From NCBI RefSeq assembly GCF_007993755.1, contig NZ_CP042467.1, positions 5,170,001 to 5,234,000 on the forward strand: DNA of 64,000 nucleotides. Direction: 5' to 3'. The position numbers and the translations under genes were made by a program. The stretch's first letter is position 1; the number at the start of each line of letters is the position of its first letter. This DNA comes from Microvenator marinus. Lineage in GTDB: Bacteria > Myxococcota_A > Bradymonadia > Bradymonadales > Bradymonadaceae. This document shows, piece after piece, positions 24,594 through 32,583 of this stretch. Under the pieces are notes generated by a model, which searched no databases, was not told the DNA's origin, and saw only the letters and a list, made by a program, of their open reading frames with translations.

Positions 24594-26191
24594 CCCTCGA
24601 AACATCAGAGATCTCAGAATCGAGGCTTCAGGGCCTAATGCTCTTCAGGGTGGTCCTCGTCACCCTCTTCCTCGGTTCTGCGCTCGCTGTCGATACAACC
24701 GCGCTCGCCAACTTTGGGGATCTAAAGAACGCCACCATTGTGGGCCTGATTGTGTTCACGTACTTCGTGACGATCATCTACGCGCTCCTTCTAAAGCGTG
24801 TTTCGGCCGATCGCCTTGCGAAGGTCCAGCTGGTGGTCGACACCTTAACTACATTCGCCCTCACGCTTATCACGAGCGGCCTCGACAGCGTTTTTCTATT
24901 TCTTTTCTACATCAACATCATCAATGCAGCGGTCGTGGTTGGAAGACGCTTCGCGTTGTACTTGGCTGCAGCCACAACCCTGCTTCTGATCGGTCTTGCT
25001 GCCATTGATCTAAGATGGGTTCGCATTGAACAAATCTACCCGATTCTAAGGCCCACCGGAGCCACTTACCTCCGGTTGGGACTCAATGCGGCCGCCACCT
25101 TCGTAACAGGGCTCCTGGCTGGACAACTCGCGGATAGGCTCGGCAAGGCCACCGAGGAAATCGTCAGGCAGCAAGGCGATATTGCTCAACTCCGGGCTCT
25201 AAACTTCAACATCTTGGAGAGCTTGAGCTCGGGACTCGTTACGGTTGACGCAAAAGAGCGGATAATCTTCTTCAATCGAGCAGCTCGAGAGATCACCCAG
25301 CGTGAAGAAGACGAGGTTCTAGGACGCCCGCTAGAGGAAGTCATGCCCGCGCTCTGGCGCGCGATTCGTGATTCTTCTGGCAGACGTAGCGAAGTTTTAT
25401 TCTCAAGACCTGATGGAGTATCGCTCTATCTTGGATACACAGTCTCTGAGCTCTTTGGTGCGGGAGAGTTCGAGGGTGGGAAAATCATCATCTTTCAGGA
25501 CCTGAGCGAGATTAAGCATCTGGAAGCTCAAATGAGGCGCTCCGAGCGGTTCGCCGCAGTAGGACAACTGGCCGCGGCTATTGCCCACGAGATCCGGAAC
25601 CCCCTTGCTAGCATTAGTGGGTCTGTCGAGATGCTTCAGCATGCCTCGGCGAATCCAGACGAAGAGATACTGATGTCCATCGTGCTCAAAGAAGTGGACC
25701 GTTTAAACACCTTAATAACCAACTTCCTAGACTACGCTCGCCCCCACGACATGCGTCCGCAACCTGTGCGCTTGCTTTCAGTCCTCGAAGATATTGTGGC
25801 TCTTGTCGGGGAACGGGCCCTAGTGGATTTGAAGAAAGTCTCCGCAGACCTTGTCATCGAGGCCGATGAGCAATCGTTCCGGCAGATCATCTGGAATTTG
25901 ATCAACAACGCGATTGAGGCGGGCAACTCTAAGCCTGAGATACGGCTGCAGACTTGGAGTGACTCTAGTTTTGCCTTTCTGGCAATTGAGGACAATGGCG
26001 AAGGCGTGCCAGTAGAATTACGGGAAAAAGTCTTTGAGCCCTTTTTCACAACGAAGGAGAAGGGTACCGGCCTTGGTCTCCCCACGATATTCCGTATGAT
26101 GGAAGAACATGGTGGCAATATGACACTCATGGACGGAACCGAGTTAGGTGGAGCACGTTTTGAATTGGCTTTTCCACTGGTGAATCGATGA
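24590..26191 (+). CDS. pilS: sensor histidine kinase PilS
   Basis: 533 residues from GTG 24590, overlapping the pilC stop. The N-terminal half has about six membrane helices as in PilS. A PAS domain follows (LNFNILESLSSGLVTVDAKE). The HisKA motif AIAHEIRNPLASISGS has His333 as the likely phosphorylation site. The ATP-binding domain has the N box NLINNAIEAG, G1 EDNGEGVP and G2 KGTGLGLPT. PilS senses the pilin pool in the membrane and controls PilR. Stop and start overlap with pilR (ATGA). Confidence 0.92.
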   Translation: MTLETSEISESRLQGLMLFRVVLVTLFLGSALAVDTTALANFGDLKNATIVGLIVFTYFVTIIYALLLKRVSADRLAKVQLVVDTLTTFALTLITSGLDSVFLFLFYINIINAAVVVGRRFALYLAAATTLLLIGLAAIDLRWVRIEQIYPILRPTGATYLRLGLNAAATFVTGLLAGQLADRLGKATEEIVRQQGDIAQLRALNFNILESLSSGLVTVDAKERIIFFNRAAREITQREEDEVLGRPLEEVMPALWRAIRDSSGRRSEVLFSRPDGVSLYLGYTVSELFGAGEFEGGKIIIFQDLSEIKHLEAQMRRSERFAAVGQLAAAIAHEIRNPLASISGSVEMLQHASANPDEEILMSIVLKEVDRLNTLITNFLDYARPHDMRPQPVRLLSVLEDIVALVGERALVDLKKVSADLVIEADEQSFRQIIWNLINNAIEAGNSKPEIRLQTWSDSSFAFLAIEDNGEGVPVELREKVFEPFFTTKEKGTGLGLPTIFRMMEEHGGNMTLMDGTELGGARFELAFPLVNR

Positions 26192-27600
26192 AAGAGAACG
26201 AGTCCGAGGGTTTGCGAAGAGTTCTAGTGGTGGATGACGAAGAGAGCATGCGGCAGATGCTCTCGATCCTGCTCAAAAAGCAGGGAATCGACGTTGTGAC
26301 GGCGAGCCGGGGCCAGGAAGCCATTGATCTCTTGGAGTCGGGCGAAAGGTTTTCGGTGGTAATGACCGACCTAAGCATGCCAGGCGGCGTGGGAGGGTTG
26401 GACGTACTCCGGGCCGTCAAATCAATCGACAACGCATCACAAGTCATCATGATTACGGCGTTCGCCACACCCGAAACAGCGGTCGAAGCCATAAAAAGCG
26501 GCGCGTATGACTACCTCACCAAACCCTTCAAACTCGAGCAGGTAAAACTCGTCCTAGACCGCGCCCTCGAAAAGTACGCGCTGCTGGCGGAAAACCTCTA
26601 TCTCAAAGAGGAACAACGAAAGTTCAGGCCCAAGGGAATCATAGGTGAGTCGGAGCCGATGAAGCGCGTCATGGAGATGGTTCACCGCGTCGCGCGCACC
26701 AAGACCACTATTTTGATAACGGGCGAGTCCGGCACGGGTAAGGAGCTTGTGGCACAGGCAATACACGACGCGAGCCCGTTTAAAGGCCCTTTTGTGCCCG
26801 TCAATTGTGGCGCCATCCCCGAGACCCTCATTGAGGCGGAACTCTTTGGCTATAAAAAAGGGGCATTCACGGGCGCGAGCGCTGACCAGAAGGGCCTAGT
26901 TGAATCGGCGCGGGGAGGAACGCTTTTCCTCGACGAGATCGGCGAATTGCCTTTGAGCGCCCAGGTTCGGCTCCTAAGAGTCCTTCAAGAAAAGAAAGTC
27001 AAGCCAGTTGGGGGTGTTGAGGAAATCACCGTAGATGTTCGAGTGGTTGCAGCGACAAATCGTGATTTGAAGGAGGAAGTTGAGTGTGGGCGCTTTCGAG
27101 AAGACCTTTACTACAGACTCAATATCATTCCGATTGAACTTCCCCCTCTCCGGAAACGCGGAAAAGATGTTCAAATACTTCTACGACACTTTGTAGGAGT
27201 CTATTCGGAGGAATTGGACACCGATGTGAAGGGTATTAGTGCACCAGCACTCGCCGTTTTATTGGATTATGACTACCCTGGCAACGTGCGCGAACTACAA
27301 AACATAGTAGAGCGAGCCGTGACGTTGGAGCTCGGAACAATGATCGAATTAGGCTCGTTGCCTCCCACGCTAAGACCTAGAGTAACACGGTCCGAAGTGT
27401 TGGAGCTTCCGGTGGAAGGGATTGACCTTGATCTGGAAATGCAGCGTATTGAACAGGCCTATCTTGAGGCTGCTCTCGATCGTTGCGAAGGTGTAAAAAC
27501 GGAAGCCGCTAAGCTTTTAGGTATAAGCTTTCGTTCCTTCCGATATCGACTCAAAAAACTAGGACTCGGTGACGACGATGCGAACAACGAAGATGACTAG
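26188..27600 (+). CDS. pilR: sigma-54-dependent response regulator PilR
   Basis: 470 residues: a receiver domain (DD at 16-17, phospho-acceptor Asp61, Lys in the LTKPF segment), an AAA+ sigma-54 activator domain (Walker A GESGTGKE, the sigma-54-contacting GAFTGA loop, Walker [13 protein letters not shown]) and a Fis-type helix-turn-helix at the C-terminus ([22 protein letters not shown]). It should activate pilA transcription with sigma-54; a matching promoter lies 640 bp downstream. It is translationally coupled to pilS. Confidence 0.93.
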   Translation: MKENESEGLRRVLVVDDEESMRQMLSILLKKQGIDVVTASRGQEAIDLLESGERFSVVMTDLSMPGGVGGLDVLRAVKSIDNASQVIMITAFATPETAVEAIKSGAYDYLTKPFKLEQVKLVLDRALEKYALLAENLYLKEEQRKFRPKGIIGESEPMKRVMEMVHRVARTKTTILITGESGTGKELVAQAIHDASPFKGPFVPVNCGAIPETLIEAELFGYKKGAFTGASADQKGLVESARGGTLFLDEIGELPLSAQVRLLRVLQEKKVKPVGGVEEITVDVRVVAATNRDLKEEVECGRFREDLYYRLNIIPIELPPLRKRGKDVQILLRHFVGVYSEELDTDVKGISAPALAVLLDYDYPGNVRELQNIVERAVTLELGTMIELGSLPPTLRPRVTRSEVLELPVEGIDLDLEMQRIEQAYLEAALDRCEGVKTEAAKLLGISFRSFRYRLKKLGLGDDDANNEDD

Positions 27601-27670
27601 ACTTCTCCAACTCCAACTTCGGCTTACAAATTGCGTACAACAATCTAAAAGACTCTCAAAGGAGCTAGAA

Positions 27671-28144
27671 ATGAAAAACACAGTTCGTGGCGTTACCTTG
27701 GTAGAACTTATGATCGTGGTGGCGATAATCGCGATACTTGCCGCCCTCGGCAGCATGGCGTACGGGCGCTACATCAAGTCGGGAAAAATCCAACGACTTA
27801 CGGCCATTGCTCAAGACCTGTCGCAAGGGCAAGAACGGTACCGCAGTCGCAACAACACCTATTACCCGGCCACCGCAGGTCAAAAAGACTATGTCGCAGA
27901 CAAAGTCGAGTTCGAAAACCTACTCGATTTCACGATGGCAATTCCTCCCGGTGTAAACATCCAAGTGGAATCATGGCCAGCTACTGGAAACTGTACAATT
28001 TGCCAAGGAGTCGCCGGAACCGGTGGGGCAATCGGATATGCTATAGTAGTCAGCCAGGATATGAATCCTGACTCAACTGAGTTAACTACGGTGGTGCTCC
28101 ACAACCAACTGAGTACTCCAATCGTTCTTTTTGAAGGTGAGTGA
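27671..28144 (+). CDS. type IV pilin-like protein (minor or second pilin)
   Basis: 157 residues from ATG 27671 with AAGGAG upstream. The class III signal is MKNTVRG followed by [20 protein letters not shown], cleaved after Gly7 by prepilin peptidase, with Glu5 of the mature protein present. The first mature residue is Val rather than the usual Phe. The globular part is small, with one Cys pair (CTIC). It lies between pilR and pilA and may be a minor pilin, or a second major pilin produced by duplication. Confidence 0.8.
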   Translation: MKNTVRGVTLVELMIVVAIIAILAALGSMAYGRYIKSGKIQRLTAIAQDLSQGQERYRSRNNTYYPATAGQKDYVADKVEFENLLDFTMAIPPGVNIQVESWPATGNCTICQGVAGTGGAIGYAIVVSQDMNPDSTELTTVVLHNQLSTPIVLFEGE

Positions 28145-28173
28145 CAATTCTCGACACCATTTTCAACACTAGG

Positions 28174-28186
28174 GACAAGATTTGTC
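28174..28186. promoter_or_regulatory. candidate PilR upstream activating site
   Basis: GACAA-GAT-TTGTC is a perfect inverted repeat about 65 bp upstream of the sigma-54 promoter of pilA, a usual distance for an enhancer-binding protein. Its recognition by PilR is inferred from position only. Confidence 0.35.
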
Positions 28187-28237
28187 GGTGGTTGAATAGA
28201 AAACTGAGCCAAGTCCATTGAAATGGTGAACGAAGTA

Positions 28238-28255
28238 TTGGCACGCTTCCTGCTT
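28238..28255 (+). promoter_or_regulatory. sigma-54 promoter of pilA
   Basis: TTGGCACG-CTTCC-TGCTT has the invariant GG at 28240-28241 and GC at 28252-28253 with exactly 10 bases between. This matches the -24/-12 consensus TGGCACG-N4-TTGCW closely. It lies about 40 bp before the pilA start, whose ribosome site is AAAGGAG. Confidence 0.85.
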
Positions 28256-28292
28256 AACTAGTGAGACAACCAAACCCGAAAGGAGATAGAGA

Positions 28293-28952
28293 ATGAAAGT
28301 CATGAAGAAAGTAAAGAAAGGATTCACACTCGTAGAACTTATGATCGTTGTTGCGATTATTGGAATCTTGGCCGCAATCGCTATTCCGGCCTTCCTTCGG
28401 TACATCAAGAATTCGAAGGCAGCTGAGGCCGAGCAAAACATGAAGAAGATTTCGGAGGGCGCGAAAGCCTACTTCTCCTCGGAGCAGCGCTTTTCACAAG
28501 ATGCCGCCTCAGGGGGAGATCAGCCCTGGCATGTGGGCCAAGCAGCCGCCGGTACTAGCCAATTCGGGATGCCGGTGCCTTACGCGGCATCTGTATTCCC
28601 AGGTGGCGTGAGTGTCGCTTTCTGCTCGCACATTATAGGTGCCGGGGCCTGCACGACGAGCAATACCAACGTTCCAGCTGGTGGGGGGAAACTGCTGCCA
28701 GCGACTCAGCCAGTTGCAAGTTTGGAAACGGCGATGCTCAACAAACTACGTGTGACATTTACGGATCCAACCTACTTCTCATATAACTACGCAACTGGCA
28801 CAGGGACTGGTGATACCGCAACAGCAAGCATTCAGGCTCTAGCAGATTTTCGCCCGGCTGGCACAGAGTTCCATACGGCAACACAGAACATTTCGGTTCA
28901 GAATCAAGACGTCTTGATCGCACCTGCATTCATCACCAACGAATTCGAATAG
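28293..28952 (+). CDS. pilA: major type IV pilin PilA
   Basis: 219 residues. The leader [10 protein letters not shown] is cut before [24 protein letters not shown], the canonical pilin N-terminal helix with Phe1 and Glu5. The globular domain is rich in Ala, Gly, Thr and Ser and has a Cys pair (residues about 111-119). PilA is the fibre subunit exported by the PilB/PilC machine. It has its own sigma-54 promoter and a strong terminator, which fits high-level, separately controlled expression. The length is close to that of myxobacterial PilA. Confidence 0.95.
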   Translation: MKVMKKVKKGFTLVELMIVVAIIGILAAIAIPAFLRYIKNSKAAEAEQNMKKISEGAKAYFSSEQRFSQDAASGGDQPWHVGQAAAGTSQFGMPVPYAASVFPGGVSVAFCSHIIGAGACTTSNTNVPAGGGKLLPATQPVASLETAMLNKLRVTFTDPTYFSYNYATGTGTGDTATASIQALADFRPAGTEFHTATQNISVQNQDVLIAPAFITNEFE

Positions 28953-28969
28953 TTTCGGACTTGACGGCT

Positions 28970-29004
28970 AAAAGACTCGCCTTCCGTGCGGGTCTTTTTT
29001 TTTT
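28970..29004 (+). terminator. Rho-independent terminator after pilA
   Basis: AAAAGACTCGC and GCGGGTCTTTT form the stem (one G-U pair) around CTTCCGT, followed by a run of about ten T. Confidence 0.88.
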
Positions 29005-29018
29005 GGGGCTTCAGCTCA

Positions 29019-29816
29019 ATGGTATCAATGCGCTCACTCTTTCAAGTCGCTATTTTGGTGTTAGCTTCACTGAGTCTTCTGAACAGCCAACTCGAGTTGA
29101 AAAGGGAATATTGGGAGTTAAAGCAGTCGCCTCGCACATCTTTCTTGGCGAAGCTTCCTGTTGAGTCGACCGTTCTCTTGAATTACAAAACTCTGGCCGC
29201 AGATATAGGCTGGGTGGAGGCACTAATTAAGATTGGAGAGATCCGCAGAGCAGGACTACCGACCAGCGTTGCAGCGATCCAACGTGGCCTCGAAATCACC
29301 AAACTCGATCCTAACTATTATTCAGTGTACCTTTGGATTCCAGCTGCTTATTTGAGTCGAAAGCACCTCGTGTCGGAAGAGTCCTTGAAATTGATCAGTG
29401 AATTGATGGATGTGGGTATTGACCACTTCCCAAACGATCCTGAACTGCCATTTTCAGCCGCGATGAATTATATTGGGCAGAGTGACCTCAACGATAAACC
29501 TCGCCGAGTGCGCGAGATTCGGCGTTCTCTAGAGTACCTTAACATTGCGGCTGCTCGACCGGGCGCTTGGGAGGACATGCCTGCACTGATTGGTGCGCTT
29601 GCGAAGAGACTTCGCGATTTAGAGTCCGAAACTGGAGTTGACGAATCTGTCTTCCTTGAGGAAATGATTTTTCGGTTGGGACGTGATCGAGCGCCAGATC
29701 TTTGGGAGTCTCTTCCAGCGGATGCCAAAGTTAGACTGTCGATGGTCGAACCCGTTGCGTTGGTGGAGTGTGTCGGCTACCTTTCTCGTTCCTTGTGCGA
29801 GGCGGTTCAAGATTGA
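29019..29816 (+). CDS. pilG: PilG-like membrane-anchored pilus accessory protein
   Basis: 265 residues from ATG 29019; ATG 29028 is equally possible and both lack a strong ribosome site. One N-terminal hydrophobic helix (LFQVAILVLASLSLL) anchors a helical domain with TPR-like spacing (LDPNYYSVYLWIPAAYLS). I name it by position: Myxococcus xanthus has pilG-pilH-pilI directly after pilA, and PilG there is a membrane protein needed with the PilHI ABC transporter for pilus assembly. Sequence identity was not tested. The stop overlaps the next ATG (TGATG). Confidence 0.55.
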   Translation: MVSMRSLFQVAILVLASLSLLNSQLELKREYWELKQSPRTSFLAKLPVESTVLLNYKTLAADIGWVEALIKIGEIRRAGLPTSVAAIQRGLEITKLDPNYYSVYLWIPAAYLSRKHLVSEESLKLISELMDVGIDHFPNDPELPFSAAMNYIGQSDLNDKPRRVREIRRSLEYLNIAAARPGAWEDMPALIGALAKRLRDLESETGVDESVFLEEMIFRLGRDRAPDLWESLPADAKVRLSMVEPVALVECVGYLSRSLCEAVQD

Positions 29817-30739
29817 TGAGTAGAGAAACCATTAGTATTCAAGCTGTTTCTAAAGCTTTTCGAACTGGCTTCTTGAGAACCAAGATTGATGCGGTTGCTT
29901 CGGTTTCCTTTCATGTCAATGAGGGAGAGATTTTCGGGGTTGTCGGCCCGAACGGTGCCGGAAAGACGACCACAATTAAAATGCTCACAGGGATTCTGAG
30001 GCCTGATAGGGGCAATATATCAGTGTTTGGTTGTTCGCCCAAAAATCGGCAGGCGCGCTCAATAATGGGTTATCTTCCGGAAAATCCATACTTTTACGAA
30101 CATTTGCGCGTCGAAGAGTTGTTGCGCTTCTATGGACAACTTTTTGGTATTGAACGGGATATCTTAGACCAAAGAATTCCCAAGCTTGTCCAGATTGTAG
30201 GACTCGAACATGCTCGAGATAGACGGCTGAGCAGATTTTCAAAGGGAATGCGGCAACGTGCAGGTATCGCTCAGGCATTAATTAATGATCCCAAGATTGT
30301 GGTGTTAGATGAACCCCAGACGGGCCTAGATCCCTTCGGCCGCAAAGACGTCCGCGACCTCATCTTTGAGTTAAAGAACCAAGGCAAGACCGTTATCTTC
30401 TCAAGCCATATTCTGCCCGACGTGGAGGCGGTTTGTGACCGAGTGGTGTTGATGGTGAAAGGCAAAGTCTTGGACGTCGGCACGTTAGAAGAGTTAACAG
30501 GAAGTCAGATCAAGTCATATGAAGTGATTGCGACCAACGTTTCGGTCATCCCGAAAAGTGTGGATTCTCATAGGAATCAAGGCGGAGCAACATTCATGGA
30601 TTTGGTTTCCGAAGATGCATTACAAGAGTGCCTTGCGGAGTTGACCGAATCCAAGGCTAGAGTCAATTCAGTCACATCCAGGAGGGTAGACCTTGAGGAT
30701 GTATTGATCAGGGACGTTCAGAGAGAGAGCGACCAGTGA
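29816..30739 (+). CDS. pilH: ABC transporter ATP-binding protein, PilH-like
   Basis: 307 residues from ATG 29816, overlapping the upstream stop. The ABC ATPase has Walker A GPNGAGKT, signature LSRFSKGMRQR, Walker B KIVVLDEPQTGLD and the switch His in FSSHILPDVE. It is of the ABC-2/DrrA type, working with a separate permease. After residue 220 a C-terminal region of about 85 residues is specific. In M. xanthus PilH and PilI form an ABC complex required for pilus assembly; the position after pilA-pilG argues for the same role here. Confidence 0.75.
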   Translation: MSRETISIQAVSKAFRTGFLRTKIDAVASVSFHVNEGEIFGVVGPNGAGKTTTIKMLTGILRPDRGNISVFGCSPKNRQARSIMGYLPENPYFYEHLRVEELLRFYGQLFGIERDILDQRIPKLVQIVGLEHARDRRLSRFSKGMRQRAGIAQALINDPKIVVLDEPQTGLDPFGRKDVRDLIFELKNQGKTVIFSSHILPDVEAVCDRVVLMVKGKVLDVGTLEELTGSQIKSYEVIATNVSVIPKSVDSHRNQGGATFMDLVSEDALQECLAELTESKARVNSVTSRRVDLEDVLIRDVQRESDQ

Positions 30740-31539
30740 GCCTCTCCAACCTGTTTCTTAAGCATTACTTACCGGTGTGGGCAATAGCGTTGAATTCATT
30801 TAGGGATGCGTTGCGCAACAAGGTCTTGGGTGGCCTTTTGGGACTTTCATTCATGGTTATTGGGATCGGTTCCCTAATGGGGGAAATGAGTCTCCACAAC
30901 GAGGTTCGAGTGGCTACGAACTCTGGAATCTTCTTGACCACGTTGTTTGCGGTCGTAATGGGAGTCTACGCATCAGTCACACTTTTCCACACGGAATTGG
31001 AACGCCGAACCATTTACACTTTGCTTTCCAAACCAATCGACCATTGGCACTTCCTCCTGGGTAAATTTCTTGGTGTCAGCGCCATAAGTGCCACTGTTGT
31101 AGTCGTCTTGGGAGTGACTTCAGGTTCGCTTGTCGTTTTTCAAGGCGGGTCCCTCAATTCTACGTTTCTTGCAGCCTACTTCATGGCATTTCTTCAATCG
31201 ACTGTAGTTGCTTCACTGACGATTTTGTTTGCCACTTTTTCAGGGTCTTTGGTCGCAGGAATCTCTGCGTTCACACTTTTTGTAGCTGGTAACCTGCATA
31301 CTCAAATGGAAATGGCAATCGAACATTTCCGAGAAACGACTCCATCAATTGTTCCTGTGTTGAACGCCGTCAAATTCGCGTTGCCAAACTTTGAGGCGAT
31401 GAACTTGTCGTACGAGTTGACCTACGGCACTGCAGTTCCACTCAATTATTGGGTGACGGCGTTGTGGTATGCTTCTTCGTACATTGCCTTAGTATTGATG
31501 ATTTCGATTTTTATTTTTAGCAGGAAAGATTTCCAATGA
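30736..31539 (+). CDS. pilI: ABC-2 type permease, PilI-like
   Basis: 267 residues from GTG 30736, overlapping the pilH stop by 4 bp. Six hydrophobic segments fit an ABC-2 permease. The motif ELERRTIYTLLSKPIDHWHFLLGKFLG is the typical cytoplasmic loop of this family that docks on the ATPase. It should pair with the PilH-like ATPase. It is the last gene of the pil run and converges on xerD with 65 bp between. Confidence 0.75.
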   Translation: MSLSNLFLKHYLPVWAIALNSFRDALRNKVLGGLLGLSFMVIGIGSLMGEMSLHNEVRVATNSGIFLTTLFAVVMGVYASVTLFHTELERRTIYTLLSKPIDHWHFLLGKFLGVSAISATVVVVLGVTSGSLVVFQGGSLNSTFLAAYFMAFLQSTVVASLTILFATFSGSLVAGISAFTLFVAGNLHTQMEMAIEHFRETTPSIVPVLNAVKFALPNFEAMNLSYELTYGTAVPLNYWVTALWYASSYIALVLMISIFIFSRKDFQ

Positions 31540-31604
31540 CCGCGAAAGGGTGATTAGGTCGGGGTAGACCAAGAGCGTCAACGCACAACCGAGAATTACA
31601 TACT

Positions 31605-32501
31605 TCATGCGCGCGGGTGGAAGTCCACGTGGAGCTGCTTGAGCCGAGCCTGAGCCACGTGTGTGTAAATCTGGGTGGTTCCAATATCGGCGTGCCCGAG
31701 CATCGTTTGTAGAATTCTCAAGTCCGCTCCGCGCTCCAAGAGGTGAGTCGCAAAACTATGGCGCAGCTTATGAGGAGACACATCCTTTTCGATTTCGCAC
31801 TTCTCCACGTATCCCATCAGGCGTTTCCAAAAGTTTTGACGCGTCATCGGCCCGCCTCGTCTCGTCACGAAGAGGTAGGGAGTGGAACCCGGACCGCCAC
31901 TGGAGGCGAGCAAGGTTCCCCTGGCGGTGCTCACATAGCTATCCAAGGCTTCGAGCGCCATCTGGCCCACGGGTACGATGCGTTGCTTTCCGCCTTTTCC
32001 AACAACACGAACAATCCCCGCGCGGGTGTCGAGCTCGCGCTGCTGCAGGTTCACGAGCTCGCTTACACGAAGCCCGGTGGCGTAGAGTGTCTCCAGCATC
32101 GCATGGTCGCGAAGACCTTCTGGCACGCTTCGATCCGGCGCCGCCAGCAACGACTCCACCTCGTCCAGCGTGAGAACTTCGGGGATCCGTTTGCCGTACC
32201 GCGGAGAATCCACGAGTTTTGTGGGGTCCCTCTTGATGTCCCCAGACACCCGTAGAAACTTGAACAAGCCGCGAATGGCCGAGAGTTTACGGGCGAGTGA
32301 GCGCGAAGAGATGCCTTCGTCGAGTTGCTGGGCCATGAAAGCGGTGATGTCGTCGGGCGCGATCTCCGATGGAGCCTTGTCCTGAACGCATTCCGCGAAA
32401 CTCGCGAGGTCGCGTGAATAGGCTTGCACACTGTTCTTTGCCAGGTTTCGTTCAGCGCGCAGATGAAAGATGAAATTGTCTATGGCGTCGTCAATACTCA
32501 T
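31605..32501 (-). CDS. xerD: site-specific tyrosine recombinase XerD
   Basis: 298 residues from ATG 32501; the frame is open to 32585 but that part overlaps the recG start. An N-terminal SAM-like core-binding domain (FIFHLRAERNLAKNSVQAYSRDL) is followed by the catalytic domain. Arg (ATGLRVSEL), Lys (VGKGGKQR), HxxR (HKLRHSFATHL), His (LGHADIGTTQ) and the nucleophile Tyr (IYTH) are all present. The C-terminal HPRA ending is typical for XerD rather than XerC. XerD resolves chromosome dimers at dif with XerC and FtsK. It is divergent from recG. Confidence 0.9.
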   Translation of the reverse strand: MSIDDAIDNFIFHLRAERNLAKNSVQAYSRDLASFAECVQDKAPSEIAPDDITAFMAQQLDEGISSRSLARKLSAIRGLFKFLRVSGDIKRDPTKLVDSPRYGKRIPEVLTLDEVESLLAAPDRSVPEGLRDHAMLETLYATGLRVSELVNLQQRELDTRAGIVRVVGKGGKQRIVPVGQMALEALDSYVSTARGTLLASSGGPGSTPYLFVTRRGGPMTRQNFWKRLMGYVEKCEIEKDVSPHKLRHSFATHLLERGADLRILQTMLGHADIGTTQIYTHVAQARLKQLHVDFHPRA

Positions 32502-32583
32502 GGCAGCATCTTCCCACCCAGAGCCACGAAGAGCAAATTTTGAGCCGTTTACAGGTCGGCCCTCAGCGCCTATACATGCGTTC

